NCBI GenBank assembly: GCA_050185515.1
Contig: JBFWZG010000008.1
Coordinates: 1 to 40,263 of the forward strand
Reading direction: 5' to 3'
DNA: 40,263 nt
DNA from: JAQSWP01 sp050185515
GTDB taxonomy: Bacteria > Pseudomonadota > Alphaproteobacteria > Reyranellales > JAQSWP01
Part shown: piece by piece, positions 1 to 6,567 of the stretch
Numbering within the stretch: position 1 is the stretch's first letter
Layout: the number at the start of each line of letters is the position of its first letter
Made by a program: the position numbers and the translations under genes
Notes under the pieces: generated by a model
Seen by the model: the letters and a program-made list of their open reading frames with translations, nothing else
Told to the model about the DNA's origin: nothing
Database searches by the model: none

Positions 1-5
1 ATCAC

Positions 6-2030
6 ATGCATGGCACGATCGAACTGCCGGCGCTGCGCCGCGCGGCCGACCTGTTGCCGGCCACGCTCGACGAGCAGGATCGCTCGATCGAGGTGGTCTG
101 GTCGACGGGCGCAAGGGTCCGACGGCAACCGTTGTTCGGCGAGCCATTTGACGAAGAACTCAGCATGGACCCGAGCAGCGTGCGGCTGGAACGGCTCAAT
201 GCCGGCGGGCCGCTGCTCAAGGTTCATGATCTGCGCACGCTGGACAGCGTCATCGGCTCCGTCGTGCCGGGGACTGCCAGGGTCGAGAATGGCCGGGGCA
301 TTGCCCGGGTCCGCTTCAGCGAACGCGACGATGTCGAGCCGATTTGGGCCGACGTCCGGGCCGGCCATCTGCGGGCCGTCTCCATCGGCTATCAGGTGCA
401 TCGCTTCGAGGTCAGCCGACCCTCCAATGCGCCGGAGATCTGGCGTGCGGCCGACTGGACACCTTTCGAGATCTCGGCGGTCCCGGTCGGGGCCGATCCG
501 GCGGCCGGCTTCCGCAACCAGTTTCCCCTTTACGACTGCGTCCTGCATCGACAGGACGCGCCCTCCACCATGAAAGGACCCATCCCGATGACGGACCAGA
601 CCCCGGCGCCCGATGTCGCCGAGCAGCCCACGGTTGCGACCGAGGCGACCACGCCGATGACCGAACCGAAGGACCGCGAGACCCGCTCCCAGCTAAAGGC
701 GCCGAAGCCCGAGGCGCCGCCGGCAGTGGCGGAGAACGCCGATGCCCTGGTCGGCCGGGCCCGCGACGCCGAACGCGAGCGTGTTTCGACCATCTACGAT
801 CTGGCCGGCCGCCTCAATCTCGAGCGCGGCTTTGCCGAGGATCTGGTCAGGCGCGGCGTCAGCGTCGACGAATCCCGCCGCCTGATCCTTGATCAGCTTG
901 CCACGAAGTCGGAGGAGACCCGAAGCTTCCCGCATGTTTCGGTTCCGCTCGGCGGTCGCGACGAGCGTACCACCCGCCGCGATGCGGTGGCCAACGCGTT
1001 GCTGCACCGCTACAGCCCGACCCTGTTCCAGCTCGAGGACGCCGCCCGCCAGTATCGCGGCATGACATTGCTGGAGCTCGCCCGCGAAAGCCTCGGCAAT
1101 GCAGGGGTGAACACGCGCGGCCTGTCGCGCGACGAGGTGGCGACACGCGCCCTGCATTCGACCTCGGACTTCCCCGAGATCCTGGCGGCGGTGACCAACA
1201 AGACCCTGCGCCAGGCCTACGAGGCCTACCCCCGCACCTTCATGCTGTTCTGCCGCCAGGTACTGGCAACCGACTTCAAGGCCATGCACCGGGTCCAGCT
1301 CGGCGAAGCGCCGCAGCTGCTGGAGGTCGGCGAGAGCGGCGAGTTCAAGCGTGGCACGCTGGGCGAATCGAAGGAGAGCTACAAGGTAAAGACCTATGGA
1401 AGGGTGGTTGCCATCACCCGCCAGACCCTGATCAACGACGATCTCGACGCCTTCACGCGGATCCCGGCGATGTACGGCAATTCCATCGCCCAGCTGGAGT
1501 CGGATGTGGTCTGGGGCATCATCACCGCCAACCCGGCAATGGCCGACGGCACCGCCTTGTTCCACGCCAACCACAAGAATCTCGCGGGCAGCGGCGCGGC
1601 ACTGGCAGTCGATGCGGTGGGAGCGGCGCGCGCGGCGATGGCCAAACAGACGGGTCTCGACAAGAAGACGGTGCTGAACATCCGCCCCGCCTTCCTGATC
1701 GTGCCTGCCGCGCTGGAACTCAAGGCCGAGCAGCTGGTCGCCCAGAACCTCGTGCCCGCCGCGACTGCCAGCGTGGTGCCGCAGTCGATCCGCACGCTGG
1801 CGCCGATCAGCGAGCCGCGGCTGGATGCCGCCAGCGAAACCGCCTGGTATCTGGCGGCCAGCCCGAACCAGATCGACACCATCGAGTACGCCTATCTCGA
1901 AGGGCAGCAGGGCGCCTACATCGAAACCCGCAACGGCTTCGATGTCGACGGTGTCGAGATCAAATGCCGCCTCGACTTCGGCGCCAAGGCCATTGACTGG
2001 CGCGGCCTCTACAAGAACCCAGGCGCATAA
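6..2030 (+). CDS. Prohead protease / major capsid protein fusion
   Basis: This 674-residue protein joins a phage capsid maturation protease to the major head subunit. Residues about 20-175 look like an HK97-type prohead protease: candidate catalytic His74 (LLKVHDL), Ser126 (HLRAVSIGYQ) and Glu155 in WTPFEISAVPVGADPAA. Residues about 195-330 are charged and Pro/Ala-rich, as in a scaffold-like delta domain. Residues about 350-674 resemble the Mu gpT-like capsid subunit (LLEVGESGEFKRG, DVVWGIITANPAMADG). An in-frame ATG at 588 lies nine bases after AAAGGA at 573-578, so a separate capsid subunit could start there. The ATG at 6 is near the window edge and the frame is open upstream, so the true start could lie outside. 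The terminase and portal genes would be expected to the left. Confidence 0.88.
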   Translation: MHGTIELPALRRAADLLPATLDEQDRSIEVVWSTGARVRRQPLFGEPFDEELSMDPSSVRLERLNAGGPLLKVHDLRTLDSVIGSVVPGTARVENGRGIARVRFSERDDVEPIWADVRAGHLRAVSIGYQVHRFEVSRPSNAPEIWRAADWTPFEISAVPVGADPAAGFRNQFPLYDCVLHRQDAPSTMKGPIPMTDQTPAPDVAEQPTVATEATTPMTEPKDRETRSQLKAPKPEAPPAVAENADALVGRARDAERERVSTIYDLAGRLNLERGFAEDLVRRGVSVDESRRLILDQLATKSEETRSFPHVSVPLGGRDERTTRRDAVANALLHRYSPTLFQLEDAARQYRGMTLLELARESLGNAGVNTRGLSRDEVATRALHSTSDFPEILAAVTNKTLRQAYEAYPRTFMLFCRQVLATDFKAMHRVQLGEAPQLLEVGESGEFKRGTLGESKESYKVKTYGRVVAITRQTLINDDLDAFTRIPAMYGNSIAQLESDVVWGIITANPAMADGTALFHANHKNLAGSGAALAVDAVGAARAAMAKQTGLDKKTVLNIRPAFLIVPAALELKAEQLVAQNLVPAATASVVPQSIRTLAPISEPRLDAASETAWYLAASPNQIDTIEYAYLEGQQGAYIETRNGFDVDGVEIKCRLDFGAKAIDWRGLYKNPGA

Positions 2031-2103
2031 GCCCGCGCCTTCCACCCCCTGACGAGACGGGCGGCCATCGAGCCGCTCATCGTCCTTCAAGAGGATCCTC
2101 GCG

Positions 2104-2595
2104 ATGAAGAACTACGTTCAACCGGGCAAGACCGTCACGGTCACCGCCCCCTATGCCGTCGCCTCGGGCGCCGGCTGCCAGGTCGGCAGCCTGTTCGGCG
2201 TCGCCGCCACCGCCGTCGACAACGGCGCCACCGATCTGGAGATCGTCACCGAAGGCGTGTTCGACCTGGTCAAGGTCGGCTCGCAGGCCTGGACTGCCGG
2301 GCAGAAGGTCTACTGGGACGATGGCAACAAGCGCTGCACCGGTAATGGCGCCGCCGGCATGCTGATCGGCGTCGCCACGCAGGCGGTGGCCGACGGTGCC
2401 GACGACACCACCGGTCGCGTCCGGCTCAATGGCGCCGCGCCGGCCACGGCCGAAGGGCCGCAGGCGGCGATCGCCGATCTCGTTGCCATTACCGGCGGCG
2501 AAGCGCCGACCGAGGCCGAGCACAATCTGGTGGTGGCGAAGGTCAACGAGATCGTCGCCGCCCTCGAAACCGCCGGCATCATCGCCAGCGCCTAG
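2104..2595 (+). CDS. DUF2190-family capsid-associated protein
   Basis: This 163-residue protein is rich in Gly, Ala and Val. It matches the DUF2190 family, found directly downstream of capsid genes in many siphophages and usually interpreted as a head decoration or stabilisation protein. The N-terminus (MKNYVQPGKTVTVTAPYAV) and the segment with GQKVYWDDGNKRCT are typical of that family. The last 45 residues form a predicted helical tail (EAEHNLVVAKVNEIVAALET) of the kind seen fused to some decoration proteins. It lies 73 bases after the capsid gene and six bases before the head-tail joining gene, so one late transcript is likely. The decoration role is inferred from family and position. Confidence 0.8.
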   Translation: MKNYVQPGKTVTVTAPYAVASGAGCQVGSLFGVAATAVDNGATDLEIVTEGVFDLVKVGSQAWTAGQKVYWDDGNKRCTGNGAAGMLIGVATQAVADGADDTTGRVRLNGAAPATAEGPQAAIADLVAITGGEAPTEAEHNLVVAKVNEIVAALETAGIIASA

Positions 2596-2601
2596 CCGGC
2601 G

Positions 2602-2928
2602 ATGACCACGAGCCTCGCCGTCGTGCCCGATGCCGCCTTCGCGGCGTTCGGCACGGCGGCGACCTATACGCCGCCGGGCGGCCCAGCCGTCACCGTGACG
2701 GTGATCCTGCGCGGCGGCAGCGAGGATGCACAGGTGCTGCGCGGCCGTCGCGCCCGCGCCTGGCTGGCCGATATCCGCAGCAGCGACGTGGCACAGCCGC
2801 AGAAGTCGGCCACGCTGGTCGTCGCGGCCTGCGAGGCCTTGCCCACTGGCGGAACGTTCGTCGTGGGGGATTTCAGCGTCGACCGGCCCGGCCTGGTCTG
2901 GCGTCTCGACCTGGAAAAGCAGGCCTGA
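2602..2928 (+). CDS. Phage head-tail joining protein
   Basis: This is a small 108-residue beta-rich protein placed between the DUF2190 gene and a tail-terminator-like gene, the usual position of a head-tail connector. It contains a TYTPPGGPAVTVTVILRGG stretch followed by LADIRSSDVAQPQKSATL and ends VDRPGLVWRLDLEK. These features recall the short head-tail joining proteins (gpFII or Gifsy-2-like) of lambdoid phages. The ATG at 2602 is six bases after the previous stop, and the next gene starts one base after this one ends, suggesting translational coupling. The assignment rests on size, composition and gene order, not on any catalytic motif. Confidence 0.65.
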   Translation: MTTSLAVVPDAAFAAFGTAATYTPPGGPAVTVTVILRGGSEDAQVLRGRRARAWLADIRSSDVAQPQKSATLVVAACEALPTGGTFVVGDFSVDRPGLVWRLDLEKQA

Positions 2929-2929
2929 C

Positions 2930-3361
2930 ATGCCGACATCGGTGCGCGAGACCATCGCCGCCGCGATCGCAGCGCGGCTGGCGACGACGCCCGGCGGGCC
3001 GGCTGTGCGACGCAACCCCGACACCATGGCGACGGATGCCAACGCCATCGACTTCTATGAAGGCGACCAGACACCGATTTCGTGGGATGCGGCCGCGACG
3101 CAGTACGCCTGGACGATCGAACTTGAGCTGTTCCACGCGCCCGGCGCCAACATCAACGAGCTCTACGCGCAGACGCTCAAGCATCTGCTCGACCAATCCT
3201 GGCTTACGACGCTGCCCGGTTTTCACGACATGCGCGAGGAAGGCCTCGGCGCCGCGCAGATCGACAGAGAAGCGGGCCACGACTCGCTGAACGGCTACCT
3301 GCTGACCTTGACCCTCGAATACTGGACCAAGGACGGCGATCCCTACGCGGCGGGTCCCTGA
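2930..3361 (+). CDS. Tail terminator-like protein
   Basis: This 143-residue protein starts at the ATG at 2930, one base after the upstream stop. A much longer upstream reading in this frame only shadows the joining-protein gene and was rejected. The N-terminal helix (SVRETIAAAIAARLATT), the middle strand pattern (YAWTIELELF) and the closing LTLTLEYWTKDGDPY resemble tail terminator proteins, which cap the tail tube and join it to the head. The position just before the tail tube gene fits. No enzymatic motif is visible. A minor head or tail completion protein is the main alternative. Confidence 0.6.
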   Translation: MPTSVRETIAAAIAARLATTPGGPAVRRNPDTMATDANAIDFYEGDQTPISWDAAATQYAWTIELELFHAPGANINELYAQTLKHLLDQSWLTTLPGFHDMREEGLGAAQIDREAGHDSLNGYLLTLTLEYWTKDGDPYAAGP

Positions 3362-3398
3362 CCGCGCTCGCAAAACGTACATTTGAAGGAAAGATCAC

Positions 3399-4799
3399 AT
3401 GGCTGTTCTTCGCTCGCGCAACGCGGCGGTGCTGGTCAAGGCGGAGTCCACGCCCGGCGCCTACGACGCGCCCGACACCACGACCGGCGGCGTGCTGGTC
3501 GAGAATCCGCAGATCGGCTTTTCGCCGCAGAACGTGCAGACCAACGAGGTCACCGGCTCGCTCGACAGCGAGGGTCCGCTGGTCGGCGGCATGCAGTGCT
3601 CGATTTCCTTCCGCGCCTACCTGAAGGGCAACGGCGTGCCGGGCACGTCGCCGGAATGGGGCAAGCTGATGGAAGCCTGCGCCTGGGACGAGGTCGCCAC
3701 GCGCACCGTCATCACCGGCACGACCTTCAGCATCGCCGACACCAACACCCTGGCTGATTCCGGTGCCGGCCTGGCGGCGCTGACCATCGGCACGCCGATC
3801 TACGTTTCGGGCTTCGACGACGACGCCAACAATGGCGAGTTCATCGTCGCCGCCTCGGCGGCCGGCGAGATCGACCTGGTCAAGGCCGACGGCTCGGCGC
3901 CCGGCCTGGTGGCCGAGGCCGCCGGCAACACCATCACCATCGCGTATGGCGTGGCGGCGGTGGCGGCCACGGCCGGCACCACGATCGCGGCGACGGCGCA
4001 GGCGCCGTGGTCGGCCACGGCCGACGCCTATCGCGGCATGCCGGTGTTCGTCTCGGGCAATCCCGTCGCGCCGCGCCAGTCGCAGATCGCCGACTATTCG
4101 GCAGGCCGCGTCGCCACGCTGGTCGACGCCTTCGGCAGCGCGCTCGACACCAGCACCGACGTCGGCATTCCGGCGCATGTGCTCTACAAGCCCAACAGCA
4201 GCGCCATCCCGTCCGACTCGATCGCCGTCTACATGGACGGCGTGGTCTATCGCTTCCGCGGCTGCCGCGGCACGGTCAATCTCGCCATGACCGCCGGCGG
4301 GGCCTGGACGGCCGACTTCCAGATGACCGGCCTGTTCGAGAGCAAGGCCGACGCCGCCGTGCCGACTCCGACCTACGATGGCACCCGGCCGGGCGTGTGG
4401 CGCGACTCGATCTTCTCGATCGACCGCACCGCGGTCGGCCTGAGCCAGATGGCGCTCAACACCGGCGCGCAGACCACCTATCCGCCCAATCCCAACGACG
4501 CCGAGGGCTTCGACCCGCCGGAGATCGTCAGCCGCGCCATGACCTGCCAGATCGATCCCAACGCGGTGCTGGTGGCGACGCGCGACATCCTGTCGGACAT
4601 GCGCGCCGGCACGTCGAAGGTCATCCACGCGCGGCTCAAGGGTGGCAACGCCAGCCGGCCCGGCGCGCGGCTGGGCGTGGTGGTGCCGGACGCCTTCTAC
4701 ACCGGCTTCAGCCCGACAGACCGCCAGGGCATCGCCGCCGAGCAGGTCGACTTCTTCCCGCGCGGCAAGGACGCCGGCGCGTTTATCGCGGTCTGGTAG
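3399..4799 (+). CDS. Phage tail tube protein
   Basis: This 466-residue protein fits the tail tube family of long-tailed phages. It is preceded by the purine-rich AAGGAAAG sequence upstream of the ATG at 3399. The N-terminal 120 residues (VLVKAESTPGAYDAPDTTT, EVTGSLDSEGPLVGG, AACAW-type core) and the C-terminal third (YMDGVVYRFRGCRGTVNLAM, DFQMTGLFESKAD, ending FFPRGKDAGAFIAVW) look like the two halves of a tube barrel. A Gly/Ala-rich segment at about residues 115-205 (PIYVSGFDDDANNGEF) looks like an inserted beta domain that could decorate the tube surface. A strong hairpin follows the gene at 4818-4847. Confidence 0.72.
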   Translation: MAVLRSRNAAVLVKAESTPGAYDAPDTTTGGVLVENPQIGFSPQNVQTNEVTGSLDSEGPLVGGMQCSISFRAYLKGNGVPGTSPEWGKLMEACAWDEVATRTVITGTTFSIADTNTLADSGAGLAALTIGTPIYVSGFDDDANNGEFIVAASAAGEIDLVKADGSAPGLVAEAAGNTITIAYGVAAVAATAGTTIAATAQAPWSATADAYRGMPVFVSGNPVAPRQSQIADYSAGRVATLVDAFGSALDTSTDVGIPAHVLYKPNSSAIPSDSIAVYMDGVVYRFRGCRGTVNLAMTAGGAWTADFQMTGLFESKADAAVPTPTYDGTRPGVWRDSIFSIDRTAVGLSQMALNTGAQTTYPPNPNDAEGFDPPEIVSRAMTCQIDPNAVLVATRDILSDMRAGTSKVIHARLKGGNASRPGARLGVVVPDAFYTGFSPTDRQGIAAEQVDFFPRGKDAGAFIAVW

Positions 4800-4817
4800 G
4801 GGAAGACGAAGTCATCG

Positions 4818-4847
4818 ACTCCCGCCATCCCCGAGGGTGGCGGGAGT
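4818..4847 (+). terminator. Hairpin after the tail tube gene
   Basis: Arms ACTCCCGCCA (4818-4827) and TGGCGGGAGT (4838-4847) are perfect 10-base complements, with extra CCC/GGG pairing inside next to one unpaired T. A second short hairpin follows, GCGCGC at 4854-4859 and 4866-4871. There is no T-run, so it may be a partial terminator or an mRNA-stabilising or processing structure that raises tail tube expression over downstream genes. The pairing is seen directly; the role is inferred. Confidence 0.5.
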
Positions 4848-4893
4848 ATTAGTGCGCGCGGGTTAGCGCGCCCAACATACGGAGTAGCTCGCC

Positions 4894-5502
4894 ATGCTGC
4901 CGATCGATCCCAAGGAGAAAATCGCCTTCACGCCGCCGCATCTGTGGAGCGAGGAGGAAAAGGAGAAGCCCAGGCCGGTGATCTGGATGCGGCCGATGTC
5001 TATCATCGATCGCGCCCGCTGGCAGGCGGCACTGACGGCGATCGGCGCCCGCGTCGTGACCGACGCGGAGATGGCGGCGGCGCGGCTGCCGGTGCTGCAG
5101 GCGCTGGACTGCAGCGACGCCGAATGCGAGGCGATCCAGGCGCTTTACGAGCTTGCCGAGAAGGCGCGCAACGAGGGCCGCGCGCTCGACAAGGCCGACC
5201 AGGTCAGCCTGATGAAGGTCGAGCGCATGATCGTGCAGGCCGACGAGCATTACCGGCTGCTGGCCGAGACCCGCGCGCTCTATCTCGAAGTGGCGCCGAT
5301 CCTGGCGCTGAAGCAGCAATGCTTCGGCTGGCAGAATATGCCGCGCCGCGACGGCGGCGGCATGGTGGCGTTCCGGCGCGAGAACGGCGCCGTCGCCGAG
5401 GCGGCGCTCGAGCAGCTCGACCCGCTCACCCTGCTGCTGGCCGGGTTCCGCGCCATCGGCCTGTCGAGCGTGTCGGAGGCCGACGCAAAAAAATCCGCGT
5501 AG
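4894..5502 (+). CDS. Tail assembly chaperone, short (G-like) form
   Basis: This 202-residue protein is the unshifted product of the tail assembly chaperone gene, placed between the tail tube and tape measure genes as in lambda (G and GT). It is acidic and helical (TDAEMAAARLPVLQALDCSD, ALYELAEKARNEGRALDKAD). It ends DAKKSA exactly at a heptanucleotide A run, two codons before its stop. The protein is expected to bind the tape measure protein and guide tube polymerisation without joining the virion. A minor fraction of ribosomes should shift -1 at 5487-5493 and continue to 5837. The identity comes from gene order plus the frameshift signal. Confidence 0.78.
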   Translation: MLPIDPKEKIAFTPPHLWSEEEKEKPRPVIWMRPMSIIDRARWQAALTAIGARVVTDAEMAAARLPVLQALDCSDAECEAIQALYELAEKARNEGRALDKADQVSLMKVERMIVQADEHYRLLAETRALYLEVAPILALKQQCFGWQNMPRRDGGGMVAFRRENGAVAEAALEQLDPLTLLLAGFRAIGLSSVSEADAKKSA

Positions 5503-5526
5503 CGGTCGTCCTGGCGCGACGGCCGC
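5475..5526 (+). promoter_or_regulatory. Programmed -1 ribosomal frameshift signal
   Basis: Three elements are in the expected arrangement. A Shine-Dalgarno-like GGAGG (5475-5479) lies seven bases upstream of the slip site. The slippery heptamer A AAA AAA (5487-5493) is in the right phase with the upstream gene (codons gcA AAA AAA). Eight bases further, GCGGTCGTC (5502-5510) pairs with GACGGCCGC (5518-5526) around a 7-base loop, nine pairs including one G-U. This matches the dnaX and lambda-type class of signals. The sequence elements are seen directly; the frameshift efficiency is unknown. Confidence 0.85.
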
Positions 5527-5837
5527 TGTGGCTGCAGGGCAGCAGCGAGGACCCGGCGAAGCCGGAGGTCGGCGACCGCTGGTGCATCGGCCGCGACGAA
5601 TACGACCGCAACCCGCGCCTCGACCTGCCGGGCGAGTACCGCGAGCTCTATCCGCTCTACGCCATGTTCCGGGGCGGTTCGCTGTCCTTCGCCGGCATGG
5701 GGGGCGCGCTGCAGGCGCGGCTGCCGGGCCATCTGCCGGTCGCCGGCGGCGCCGCGCGCCAGTCGGCCTGGCTGATGGATGCCTTCGCCGTAATCGCCGC
5801 GTTCGAGGCCGAATTTTTCGACCCGCAAGGGTCCTAG
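5493..5837 (+). CDS. Frameshift extension of the tail assembly chaperone (T-like domain)
   Basis: This frame carries no plausible start of its own and is read by -1 frameshifting from the gene at 4894. After the slip, translation continues IRVAVVLARRPLWLQGSSED and runs about 114 residues to the stop at 5835-5837. It includes WCIGRDEYDRNPRLDLPGEY and a C-terminal helix (WLMDAFAVIAAFEAEFF). The combined product (4894-5837) would be about 316 residues. By analogy with lambda GT, the T-like part should contact the tail tube protein while the shared N-terminal part binds the tape measure. No ribosome-binding site or ATG sits at the beginning of this frame, which supports the frameshift reading. 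Confidence 0.72.
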   Translation: MRVAVVLARRPLWLQGSSEDPAKPEVGDRWCIGRDEYDRNPRLDLPGEYRELYPLYAMFRGGSLSFAGMGGALQARLPGHLPVAGGAARQSAWLMDAFAVIAAFEAEFFDPQGS

Positions 5838-5843
5838 TCGTCA

Positions 5844-5864
5844 ACTCGCTGCCGGGCAGCGAGT
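5844..5864 (+). promoter_or_regulatory. Perfect palindrome between the chaperone and DUF6441-like genes
   Basis: ACTCGCTGCC (5844-5853) and GGCAGCGAGT (5855-5864) are perfect complements around a single base, so the transcript could form a tight hairpin just after the frameshift-product stop at 5837. No T-run follows. Together with the hairpin at 4818-4847 it brackets the tail chaperone gene, suggesting RNA processing or attenuation. It could also simply limit read-through into the next gene. Confidence 0.4.
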
Positions 5865-5901
5865 GCGAGTGCGCGGCGGTGGCCGCGCCGGGGATGGGAC
5901 C

Positions 5902-6558
5902 ATGAAGCTGGTTGCAGAGGTGCTGGGCAGCGTCGCCCAGGCGATCGAGGAGGCCGAGGGCGAGATCGGCAACCGCGTGCGCCTGGCGACCGCCCGGCAC
6001 ACCGAGCGGCTGAAGCAGCGGCTGCGCCAGGACGTGCTGGCGGCCGGCATGGGCCGGCGCATGGCCAACACCTGGCAGTCGAAAGACTACCCGGCGCGCG
6101 GCGTGCGGACATTGTCGCCAGCCGGCTACGTCTTTTCCCGCGCGCCGCTGATCATCAGCGGCTTTTCCGAGGGCGCCACGATCACCGGCGCCGACGGCAA
6201 GTGGCTGGCGATCCCGACCGGCGCCGTGCCCTATGGCGGCGGCGGCGGTCGCCGCAGCAAGAAGCGCATGTCGCCGGTCGAGGTCGAGGCGCGGTTCAAT
6301 CGCGAGCTGCGCATCGTGCGCCCGCGCGGCGGCGATGGTCGCTTCGCCTTTCTGGTGATGGACAACCTGACGCGCGCCCGCAACGGCCGCCGTTTCCGGC
6401 TACGCACGCAGCGGCGGGCGGCGCAGGGCCGCGCTGCGCAAAGCGTCATCATGTTCGTGCTGCTGCCGCAGGTCCGGCTGAAAAAGCTGTTCGATCTCAC
6501 GGCCCGCGCCGAGCAGGCCATTGCCGGCCTGCAGGCCGATCTGAACGCGGCTCTCTGA
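5902..6558 (+). CDS. DUF6441-like phage protein
   Basis: This 218-residue basic protein lies between the tail chaperone and tape measure genes. The ATG at 5902 (MKLVAEVLGSVAQAIEEAEG) is preferred over one at 5863, which would overlap the palindrome and add a low-complexity MRVRGGGRAGDG leader. Visible features are an N-terminal amphipathic helix with many Arg, a KWLAIPTGAVPYGGGGGRR loop, and a C-terminal VIMFVLLPQVRLKKLFDL followed by a helix. This pattern resembles the DUF6441 family of alphaproteobacterial phages, known from the same location. The function is unknown; a minor tail or tail-completion role is inferred from position only. Confidence 0.6.
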   Translation: MKLVAEVLGSVAQAIEEAEGEIGNRVRLATARHTERLKQRLRQDVLAAGMGRRMANTWQSKDYPARGVRTLSPAGYVFSRAPLIISGFSEGATITGADGKWLAIPTGAVPYGGGGGRRSKKRMSPVEVEARFNRELRIVRPRGGDGRFAFLVMDNLTRARNGRRFRLRTQRRAAQGRAAQSVIMFVLLPQVRLKKLFDLTARAEQAIAGLQADLNAAL

Positions 6559-6567
6559 GGACCTTCC

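Noticed and set aside
693..2090. Antisense open frame of 465 codons under the capsid gene
   Set aside because: It mirrors the codon bias of the capsid gene, and the + strand reading has clear protease and capsid motifs.
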